The notes beneath the pieces are model-generated. The model was given only the letters and a program-made list of their open reading frames with translations, had not been told where the DNA came from and made no database searches. 6,824 nucleotides of DNA, from the NCBI GenBank assembly GCA_002839205.1, contig PGXP01000093.1, positions 1-6,824 on the forward strand, in the 5' to 3' direction. Below are positions 1 to 4,759 of the stretch, one piece after another; within the stretch, counting starts at the first letter, position 1, and each line of letters begins with the position of its first letter. Both the position numbers and the translations under genes were made by a program. This DNA is from Spirochaetae bacterium HGW-Spirochaetae-9. GTDB taxonomy: Bacteria; Spirochaetota; Spirochaetia; Treponematales; Rectinemataceae.

Positions 1-541
1 CGGCTTGGTTAGTCCGGGAGCCGACCGCCTCCTTTTCCTGCCTTATCTATCGGGAGAGCGGGCGCCCCTCTGGAATCCGGATGCGCGCGGAGCTTTTGTG
101 GGTCTCACCCTCAATCACGGCAGGACGCAGATGGGGAGGGCTGTCCTCGAATCGACAGCCTATGCCATGCGCGACGTGATCGAAACGATGGAGTCGCTGG
201 GCGGTCGGGTAGCGGAGTTGAGGGTGACAGGGAACCCGGCGAGGAATTCCGTGTGGAACCAGGTCAAGGCCGACATCACCGGCCGACCTCTCGTCGTTCC
301 CCGCTTTCCCCACGCCGAACTGCTCGGAGATCTCTGCCTCGCCCTCACGGCCTTGGGCGAGTACGCAGGTCCGGCCGAGGCTGCCGAAATCCTGGTAGCC
401 ATGGAGCGTATCCACGAACCCGATCCAAGCCTGCGCGCCCTGTACGACGAGATGTTCGGTTTGTACCGCGAGACGTACAGAGCCCTAAAACCTGTATTCG
501 CCGACCTCTCGAACAGCCCAAGGAGTGACCATGTACGGTAA
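1..541 (+). CDS. FGGY-family carbohydrate kinase, C-terminal part (5' end cut by window)
   Basis: This is the C-terminal domain of a sugar kinase of the xylulokinase/glycerokinase (FGGY) superfamily, cytoplasmic enzymes that move the ATP gamma-phosphate to a sugar or polyol. The frame is open to the left edge (first full codon at 2), so the N-terminal half is missing and about 179 residues are visible. They include LPYLSGERAPLWNPDARG, the family's typical start of the C-terminal domain, then RAVLESTAYAMRD, then VTGNPARNSVWNQVKADITGRP, which corresponds to the adenosine-binding loop. That loop is usually GGGA or GGQA and here reads GNPA. The next conserved stretch reads HAELLGDLCLA where relatives usually have an EaalxGaA-like motif. 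The stop (539-541) lies inside the following aldolase gene, an 11 bp overlap that points to translational coupling. The family call is firm; the substrate cannot be read from this part. LsrK-like, xylulose or another ketose activity are all possible. Confidence 0.88.
   Translation, partial: GLVSPGADRLLFLPYLSGERAPLWNPDARGAFVGLTLNHGRTQMGRAVLESTAYAMRDVIETMESLGGRVAELRVTGNPARNSVWNQVKADITGRPLVVPRFPHAELLGDLCLALTALGEYAGPAEAAEILVAMERIHEPDPSLRALYDEMFGLYRETYRALKPVFADLSNSPRSDHVR
520..525 (+). promoter_or_regulatory. Ribosome binding site for the aldolase gene
   Basis: AAGGAG lies five bases before ATG 531 and inside the end of the kinase gene. It rules out the in-frame GTG at 525, whose first base is the last G of this site, and so sets the aldolase start at ATG 531. 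Confidence 0.75.
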
Positions 542-1319
542 AACCATCAGAATCAACCGCATCCTGAACAAGTCCGACCGGCGCACCGTTGTTGTCGCCA
601 TCGACCATGGCGGAATCGCTGGACCGGTCAAAGGCATCGAGGATCCCGCCTGTGTCGTGCGCGACTGCGTGGAGGCAGGGGCTGACGCCATTCTCGCCAC
701 CCGGGGCCTGGTGCGCGCATCCCTGGGCGAATGGAGCCGCGATACTGCCATCATCCTCAGGCTCACGGGTGGCTTCACCGTCCTGGGCGGGGGATTCGAG
801 GAAGAGCTCATCTGCGCGCCATCGACAGCCATCGCCTATGGCGCCGATGCCGTCGCCATGACCGTGAAGTTCGGCCACAGGCGCGAGGGCGATTTCACGA
901 AGCAGGCATCCCTCGCTGTAGGCGAATGCGAGCTGCTGGGTATGCCCGTCATGATCGAGGCGATGGCTAAAATGGAAGGGAAGAAATCCAACGATCCCGA
1001 GAGTATCAGGCTCGCAGCGCGAGCGGCTCAGGAAATCGGCGCCGATATCGTAAAGACGTATTATACCGGCGATCCCGATTCCTTCCATCGCGTGGTGGAA
1101 GGTTGCCCCGTGCCTATCGTAATCCTGGGCGGCGAAAAGAACGACAGCCTGAAAAGCCTCTTCGAGGATGTGTACTGGTCGCTGCAGGCAGGAGGCGCCG
1201 GCATAGCCATAGGCCGCAATATCTGGGCCCAGGGACGAACCCGTGCCATGGTTGAAGCGATGAATGGGCTTGTCCATGCGGGATGGACCGTGGAGCAGGC
1301 CATAGCCTACGTCGGATAA
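531..1319 (+). CDS. DhnA/LsrF-type class I aldolase (Schiff-base) family protein
   Basis: The 262-residue product is a TIM-barrel class I aldolase of the group that holds archaeal-type fructose-bisphosphate aldolase, the ADH synthase of archaeal aromatic synthesis, and LsrF (3-hydroxy-5-phosphonooxypentane-2,4-dione thiolase). AIDHG at residues 23-27 is the typical first-strand motif. DIVKTYYTG (172-180) carries the expected Schiff-base lysine, K175. CPVPIVILGGEK (192-203) and GIAIGRNIW (224-232) are the phosphate-binding loops. By memory, LsrF of E. coli shares IIKTYY, GCPVPIVIAGG and GRNIF with it; this protein lacks LsrF's long N-terminal extension. The start is ATG 531, set by the AAGGAG at 520-525. 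It follows an FGGY kinase with overlap and precedes a phosphotransacylase, so it probably cleaves the phosphorylated sugar made by the kinase. True aldolase (triose phosphate plus aldehyde) and LsrF-like thiolase (acetyl-CoA plus DHAP) remain alternatives. Confidence 0.9.
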   Translation: MYGKTIRINRILNKSDRRTVVVAIDHGGIAGPVKGIEDPACVVRDCVEAGADAILATRGLVRASLGEWSRDTAIILRLTGGFTVLGGGFEEELICAPSTAIAYGADAVAMTVKFGHRREGDFTKQASLAVGECELLGMPVMIEAMAKMEGKKSNDPESIRLAARAAQEIGADIVKTYYTGDPDSFHRVVEGCPVPIVILGGEKNDSLKSLFEDVYWSLQAGGAGIAIGRNIWAQGRTRAMVEAMNGLVHAGWTVEQAIAYVG

Positions 1320-1323
1320 AGGG

Positions 1324-1385
1324 GCTGGCTGAAGGAGCTTCAGGCCTTGACCAGCCAGCAGCCTGCGACTATCCTGAATCAGGCT
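1324..1385 (+). other. Intercistronic stem-loops between aldolase and pduL
   Basis: The 104 bp gap holds several potential RNA hairpins. GCTGGCTG (1324-1331) pairs perfectly with CAGCCAGC (1352-1359). Inside it, CTGAAG (1329-1334) can instead pair with CTTCAG (1338-1343) around a GAG loop; the two pairings share bases and exclude each other. A second stem, AGCCTG (1360-1365) with CAGGCT (1380-1385), follows at once, and CCTG/CAGG (1373-1376/1380-1383) competes with it. No T-run follows, so this is not a standard intrinsic terminator. It may be an mRNA stability or processing element, an attenuator, or chance; I see no known riboswitch. Confidence 0.4.
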
Positions 1386-1407
1386 CGAAGCATCGGGCCG
1401 CCCCCAC

Positions 1408-1415
1408 AAAAGGAG
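1408..1415 (+). promoter_or_regulatory. Ribosome binding site for pduL
   Basis: AAAAGGAG ends eight bases before ATG 1424. It favours this start over upstream in-frame codons reaching back to 1283, which would overlap the aldolase gene and add residues that do not resemble PduL. Confidence 0.75.
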
Positions 1416-1423
1416 TAATCCGG

Positions 1424-2005
1424 ATGCCCGAAACCAAAGTTCTCATCAACCTTTCCAACCGCCATGTCCATGTCAGCCGTGCCGATCTCGATATCCTCTT
1501 CGGGAAGGGACACCAGCTCACCAAGACCAAGGATCTCATGCAGCCGGGACAGTTCGCCTGCGCCGAAACCGTCACCATCAAGGGGCCTAAAGGCGCCTTC
1601 GAGGGCGTCAGGATCCTCGGGCCGGAGCGCAAGGAGACCCAGTGCGAGATTCTCGCCAGCGATCAGTTCAAGCTCGGCGTGCCTGGCTGCCCTGTCCGCG
1701 AATCGGGTCAGCTGGATGGCAGCGCTGCCTTTGAAATCATCGGCCCCGCAGGCTCGATCAAGAAAACCCAAGGTCTCATCATCGCCAAGCGCCATATCCA
1801 CTTCAACCTTGAGGAAGGCGCACGATTCGGTGTTGTCGACAAGCAACTCGTCAACCTCAAGGCCGGAGGCGAGAGGGGAGCAATCTTCCTCAACGTCGTA
1901 TGCCGCGTCAACGCCGCCTATGCCCTCGAATGCCACCTCGACTTCGATGAAGGCAACGCGGTGGGCATCGGGAACGGTACCCTCGGCGAGATCATCGCAC
2001 AATAA
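1424..2005 (+). CDS. pduL: Phosphate propanoyltransferase / phosphotransacylase, PduL type
   Basis: The 193-residue protein catalyses acyl-CoA + Pi <-> acyl phosphate + CoA (propionyl- or acetyl-CoA), letting a kinase such as acetate kinase recover ATP. It is the zinc-dependent PduL type, unrelated to Pta. It shows the family's duplicated half-domains: SNRHVHVS (11-18) with LMQPGQFACAE (38-48), GPKG (54-57), RILGPERKETQCE (63-75) and RESG (92-95) in the first; GPAGSIKKTQGLIIAKRHIHF (107-127) and ECHLDFDEGNA (169-179) in the second. H14, H16, H124, H126 and H171 match the known zinc ligands. PduL proteins of microcompartments carry an N-terminal encapsulation helix of about 20 residues; here the catalytic core begins within five residues of the start, so a cytosolic enzyme is likely. 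No shell protein genes are in the window. It probably consumes acyl-CoA arising from the kinase/aldolase pathway upstream, or serves general acetate formation. Confidence 0.95.
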   Translation: MPETKVLINLSNRHVHVSRADLDILFGKGHQLTKTKDLMQPGQFACAETVTIKGPKGAFEGVRILGPERKETQCEILASDQFKLGVPGCPVRESGQLDGSAAFEIIGPAGSIKKTQGLIIAKRHIHFNLEEGARFGVVDKQLVNLKAGGERGAIFLNVVCRVNAAYALECHLDFDEGNAVGIGNGTLGEIIAQ

Positions 2006-2032
2006 CAGCGCTCTGATTTACAGCGATAATTC

Positions 2033-2057
2033 CGGCGGGCCAGATGCTGGCCTGCCG
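2033..2057 (+). other. Strong stem-loop just upstream of the UPRT-like gene
   Basis: CGGCGGGCCAG (2033-2043) pairs with CTGGCCTGCCG (2047-2057) across a three-base ATG loop, giving 11 pairs including one G-U. It ends four bases before the Shine-Dalgarno run. No T-tract follows, so it is unlikely to be a complete intrinsic terminator. It may tune translation or mark an mRNA processing point between pduL and the next gene. Confidence 0.5.
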
Positions 2058-2061
2058 TCTG

Positions 2062-2069
2062 AAGGGGAG
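2062..2069 (+). promoter_or_regulatory. Ribosome binding site for the UPRT-like gene
   Basis: AAGGGGAG ends five bases before GTG 2075 and supports that GTG as the start codon. Confidence 0.65.
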
Positions 2070-2074
2070 CGGAC

Positions 2075-3139
2075 GTGAGCAAAATAATCTTGAAAGCCCA
2101 GGATCTCGACGGCTATCTCACAGCCAAGGACAACGACTATCTCGCGCAGATGGATCTCCTCTACCGCCAGGCCATGGTATCCTTCAATATTCTGGGCACG
2201 AGCCATTCCGAGGTGGAGAGGAAGAAGGAAGAAGCCACCCTCATCGAGCTCTACAATACGATGGGAAGCCTGATGAAGGAGATCTGCGCGAGTGAACCGC
2301 GCATCCAGGTGTACTCCTTCGTGACGCCGCACGAGAACCACGGCGAGGCCTCGCGCCTCATCGCCAAGCTGCGCGACGTCGATACGGGGCGCCAGGAATT
2401 CGTCTACTACGTCCAGCGTGCCTTCGAGCTTCTCTTCAACATCGCCTTCGGCGGCGGGGTCAATCCCAACAAGAATTACCTCATCGTGAAAACTCCCGTG
2501 GGCATCCCCGTCCAGAACTACGCCGTGCACAAGATTCCCAATATCGACGCCCAGCTCTCCGACACAGTGATGTGCGTCATGCTGCGTGGCGCCCTCCTGC
2601 CCTCAATGATCGTCTCCAAGGAGATACAGGAATACTCCTCCACCGGCTACCTGACGCCCTTCGCCCTCTTCAAGATCAAGCGCGATGACACGAAGAGCGA
2701 GACGACGATGGAATACATCCTCGATCTGGACCGTTCCTACTTTAAGCTTGAGGAACTGGACGGCAAAAACCTCGTCTTTGCCGATCCCATGAACGCCACA
2801 GGCGGATCCCTCGTCACGGTGGTGAAATACCTCCTCGACAACGGCGTGAGACCTAAGTCGGTGAAGTTCCTCAACGTCATCTCCGCCTTGAAAGGAAGCC
2901 TCAGGATCGTAAGGGCAATCGAGAACGTCACCGTGCATACCCTGTGGATGGATCCCATCCTCAACGCGCGAGCCTACATAATGCCAGGCTTGGGCGATGC
3001 TGGCGACAGGATCAACGGCATGGATGAGGACAACAGTCCCCGCGACATGCTCAGGCTTGTGGCCGATTACGGCACCAATATCACGGGCCTGTATCGGTCG
3101 CAGCTCAGAGTGATCGAAGAGACAGTGCTTCACCACTAG
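2075..3139 (+). CDS. Uracil phosphoribosyltransferase-like protein with long N-terminal extension
   Basis: The 354-residue product starts with GTG. Residues about 155-316 match uracil phosphoribosyltransferase (uracil + PRPP -> UMP + PPi). [11 protein letters not shown] (167-177) occupies the place of the family's ILRAGLGM loop. [13 protein letters not shown] (233-245) is the PRPP-binding motif, and [12 protein letters not shown] (301-312) is an almost exact copy of the uracil-recognition loop, usually [12 protein letters not shown]. Standard enzymes have about 210 residues. This one adds about 150 at the N-terminus, mostly helical by appearance with charged segments such as EVERKKEEA and two aromatic patches, plus a tail of about 38 after the UPRT fold. 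I do not recognise the extension. The gene lies 69 bp after pduL and 13 bp before nudC, all in one direction, so co-transcription is likely. Pyrimidine salvage is the simplest role; an altered base specificity or a regulatory role (compare PyrR) is possible. The fold call is firm, the exact substrate less so. Confidence 0.82.
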   Translation: MSKIILKAQDLDGYLTAKDNDYLAQMDLLYRQAMVSFNILGTSHSEVERKKEEATLIELYNTMGSLMKEICASEPRIQVYSFVTPHENHGEASRLIAKLRDVDTGRQEFVYYVQRAFELLFNIAFGGGVNPNKNYLIVKTPVGIPVQNYAVHKIPNIDAQLSDTVMCVMLRGALLPSMIVSKEIQEYSSTGYLTPFALFKIKRDDTKSETTMEYILDLDRSYFKLEELDGKNLVFADPMNATGGSLVTVVKYLLDNGVRPKSVKFLNVISALKGSLRIVRAIENVTVHTLWMDPILNARAYIMPGLGDAGDRINGMDEDNSPRDMLRLVADYGTNITGLYRSQLRVIEETVLHH

Positions 3140-3152
3140 AGGAATCGCATTC

Positions 3153-3959
3153 ATGCCCGACGCAATCGTTACAGGATATTCTCTCTTCTGTGGACTCGAC
3201 CTCGTTCTTCCGCCCTCAGGGGAAGGCAGTCAATCCGGTCTGCCTCTTTTCGCTGCCGCTCCGCAATCGAGCCTCTCCGTAGCTCCCTTTGACTTCAAGG
3301 GCGCATCATACAGAGCCATCGAGTTGGATGAGGGTCAGGCTTCGAGCATTCAGGGTGCCACGAGGGTTCCTTTACGGCAGTTCATCGGTTCGGCCCCCCA
3401 GGAATCGGCTTCCTATATCCTGAAGGCGAGGGCGTATGCCCACTGGTCCTTTGTGGCACGATATTGCTCCTTCTGCGGTTCCCCTCTTTTCGACGGGCGC
3501 GGCCGCGATCAGGAACGAGCCAGGGTCTGCGGATCCTGTGGCCGCGCCTGGTTTCCTCGCCTCTCTCCCGCCATCATCACCCTCATCCATCGCGGTGACG
3601 AGATCCTTCTCGCCCACAACGCCAAGTCTCCCACAGGCCGTCACGGCTTGATAGCTGGCTTTGTCGAGCCGGGTGAAACTTTGGAGGAGACGGTCCATCG
3701 CGAGGTTATGGAGGAAGCGGGGATAAAGATCGAGGAGCCTCAGTATGTCAGGTCCCAGCCTTGGCCATTTCCCGATTCCCTCATGCTCGCCTTCGAAGCG
3801 GAGTACAAGTCGGGCGAGGCAAGGCCTGATGGGGAGGAGATCGATCACCTGGGCTGGTTCTCACTCGACAACCTGCCCGAGATCCCCCCTCCGGGGTCTA
3901 TCGCCCGCAGCCTCATCGACCGCTTTATCGACTCGATGAGGAAGCCCGTGAATTCCTGA
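3153..3959 (+). CDS. nudC: NADH pyrophosphatase (NudC-type Nudix hydrolase)
   Basis: The 268-residue protein hydrolyses NAD(H) to NMN(H) and AMP; E. coli NudC also removes NAD caps from RNA. Domains in order: a divergent N-terminal region (1-100); a zinc ribbon with C105, C108, C126 and C129 (CSFC and CGSC) followed by WFPRLSPAII; then the Nudix domain. The Nudix box spans 169-191 and fits G-x5-E-x7-RE-V-x-EE-x-G-I, with metal-binding E184, E187 and E188. SQPWPFPDS (201-209) is the signature SQPWPFPxS that separates NADH pyrophosphatases from other Nudix enzymes. AGAGGAA (3138-3144), overlapping the previous stop, lies eight bases before ATG 3153. It is the last gene of the left-hand unit, and its final 35 bp overlap the end of the opposing Crp-family gene. 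It probably works in NAD recycling or RNA decapping in the cytoplasm. Confidence 0.94.
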   Translation: MPDAIVTGYSLFCGLDLVLPPSGEGSQSGLPLFAAAPQSSLSVAPFDFKGASYRAIELDEGQASSIQGATRVPLRQFIGSAPQESASYILKARAYAHWSFVARYCSFCGSPLFDGRGRDQERARVCGSCGRAWFPRLSPAIITLIHRGDEILLAHNAKSPTGRHGLIAGFVEPGETLEETVHREVMEEAGIKIEEPQYVRSQPWPFPDSLMLAFEAEYKSGEARPDGEEIDHLGWFSLDNLPEIPPPGSIARSLIDRFIDSMRKPVNS

Positions 3960-4629
3960 GTCTTCGCAGCCCTCTAGCGTCGACAATCCGTATTTCCTTG
4001 CCTGAAAAATCAATCACCCCCAAGTGTCTGAGAGCCCCCAACTCGCGTGAGAGGCTGGGTCTGGCCACACCGAACAGTTCGGCCATTCTCTCCCTCGTCG
4101 CTTCGATGTGCAGGATGGGCGAACCCGAAAGCTCCATCCTTCTGAGCAGCCAGTCGGCCAGTTTTTCTCTCAGGCTGATGAACTGGGCGGCTTTCAGCCT
4201 GTCGGTGAGGGTGGAAAGCCGGTTGCCCATTTCGCCAAGGAGTGCCTCCAGGATGGCTTTATGCTTCATGCACAGGTCAAGGAGCCCTTCCTTGGGGATG
4301 ACGACAAAACGGCAGGCCTTTTGCGCCTCCACGCTGACGGGGAGGGTCTGCCCCTCGGTGAAGAGGATAGCCGCCGCCAGAGATTCGCCGGCTTTGAAGC
4401 TTTCAACTCGCACCACCTTCCCCTCGTCGCTCGTCATCTCAGCCCAGGCTTCGCCCTCAATCAGGATATACAATGACGAATACCTGCATCCCGAGAGAAA
4501 GACGACTGAGTTTTCATCGAAACAGCGGATGGAGTGGGGAATGCTGGCGAGGGTCTGAGCGAGGTCGATAGGATTGACGCCCGAAAACATGGGGCATGAG
4601 GCCAGCCTTGCGATATCGCGCAGTTCCAT
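3925..4629 (-). CDS. Crp/Fnr-family transcriptional regulator (non-cAMP type)
   Basis: The 234-residue protein has an N-terminal cyclic-nucleotide-binding-like beta barrel (about 10-115), a long dimer helix (about 118-148) and a C-terminal winged helix-turn-helix (about 152-222). LYILIEGEAWAE (53-64) and ILFTEGQ (88-94) align with CRP, but the CRP cAMP contacts Gly-Glu and Arg-Ser are replaced by Ala-Ala (85-86) and Leu-Pro (95-96), so cAMP is unlikely to be the signal. No FNR-type cysteine cluster is present; the five cysteines are scattered. The recognition helix reads ARPSLSREL (189-197); CRP's R180 and R185 have equivalents (R190, R195) but E181 is Pro, so the DNA site should differ from TGTGA. 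The start at 4629 has GGAG eleven bases upstream. It is divergent from the symporter gene, 130 bp apart, which makes that gene a likely target. The C-terminus is Ser-rich and encoded opposite the end of nudC. The ligand is unknown. Confidence 0.9.
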   Translation of the reverse strand: MELRDIARLASCPMFSGVNPIDLAQTLASIPHSIRCFDENSVVFLSGCRYSSLYILIEGEAWAEMTSDEGKVVRVESFKAGESLAAAILFTEGQTLPVSVEAQKACRFVVIPKEGLLDLCMKHKAILEALLGEMGNRLSTLTDRLKAAQFISLREKLADWLLRRMELSGSPILHIEATRERMAELFGVARPSLSRELGALRHLGVIDFSGKEIRIVDARGLRRLRNSRASSSSR

Positions 4630-4637
4630 GGTCTGGT

Positions 4638-4666
4638 ATTCTCCGCCATGGTTTGCCCTTTGTCCA
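4638..4666 (-). promoter_or_regulatory. Candidate sigma-70-type promoter for the Crp-family gene
   Basis: Read on the minus strand, TGGACA (4666-4661, five of six matches to TTGACA) is separated by exactly 17 bp from GAGAAT (4643-4638, four of six to TATAAT). The expected start point, about 4630-4631, is at or one to two bases before the ATG at 4629, so a transcript from here would be leaderless or nearly so and would lack the GGAG. Prediction by eye only. Confidence 0.35.
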
Positions 4667-4667
4667 G

Positions 4668-4698
4668 TGCGCTGGCGTCGAACAGCAGGCGACGCGCA
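4668..4698 (+). promoter_or_regulatory. Inverted repeat between divergent promoters, candidate operator
   Basis: TGCGC (4668-4672) is mirrored by GCGCA (4694-4698), and GCGTCG (4675-4680) by CGACGC (4690-4695) with nine bases between. The element fills the space between the two candidate -35 boxes (4661-4666 and 4704-4709) of the divergent regulator and symporter genes, a usual place for a shared operator. It does not match TGTGA-N6-TCACA, which agrees with the altered recognition helix of the regulator. The two repeats have centres 2 bp apart, so which one matters is unclear. Confidence 0.35.
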
Positions 4699-4703
4699 CC
4701 CCC

Positions 4704-4732
4704 TTGCGTGCCTGAGCGTGGCCGCCTACCAT
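4704..4732 (+). promoter_or_regulatory. Candidate sigma-70-type promoter for the symporter gene
   Basis: TTGCGT (4704-4709, three of six to TTGACA) and TACCAT (4727-4732, four of six to TATAAT) are 17 bp apart. The predicted start near 4739 would give a leader of about 20 bases containing the AAGGAG site. The weak -35 would fit an activator-dependent promoter. Prediction by eye only. Confidence 0.3.
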
Positions 4733-4747
4733 ACCACCAAGACCATC

Positions 4748-4753
4748 AAGGAG
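4748..4753 (+). promoter_or_regulatory. Ribosome binding site for the symporter gene
   Basis: AAGGAG lies six bases before ATG 4760. It decides the start against an in-frame ATG at 4574, which would lie inside the divergent regulator gene and add 62 residues with no transporter character. Confidence 0.75.
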
Positions 4754-4759
4754 ACGCCA

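Noticed and set aside
525..530. GTG at 525 as start of the aldolase gene
   Set aside because: It shares its first base with the AAGGAG ribosome site and adds only two residues; ATG 531 has proper spacing.
345..1409. Long open frame on the minus strand across the aldolase gene
   Set aside because: It is antisense to a clear aldolase, has no recognisable domain, and follows from the base composition of the real gene.
1283..1423. N-terminal extension of PduL, perhaps an encapsulation peptide
   Set aside because: It overlaps the aldolase gene, crosses the hairpins and ribosome site, and its residues (Pro, Gly and Arg rich, not an amphipathic helix) do not look like a targeting helix.
2020..2032. 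GATAAT (2025-2030) as -10 box of an internal promoter before the UPRT-like gene
   Set aside because: No reasonable -35 box is found at 16-18 bp upstream, so the match is likely chance.
2006..2057. Intrinsic terminator after pduL
   Set aside because: The hairpin at 2033-2057 is strong but is followed by TCTGAAGGGG rather than a T-run, and the next ribosome site begins four bases later.
3998..4558. Long plus-strand open frame opposite the Crp-family gene
   Set aside because: The opposite strand encodes a convincing Crp/Fnr protein; this frame is low-complexity Ser/Arg-rich and has no family features.
4627..4746. Similar ATACC...AGACCAT strings just before both divergent genes, one per strand
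   Set aside because: One copy has four extra bases in the middle and the match is short; coincidence is the simplest explanation.
4574..4759. 62-residue N-terminal extension of the symporter
   Set aside because: It lies inside the divergent regulator gene and the promoter region; AAGGAG at 4748-4753 supports ATG 4760.
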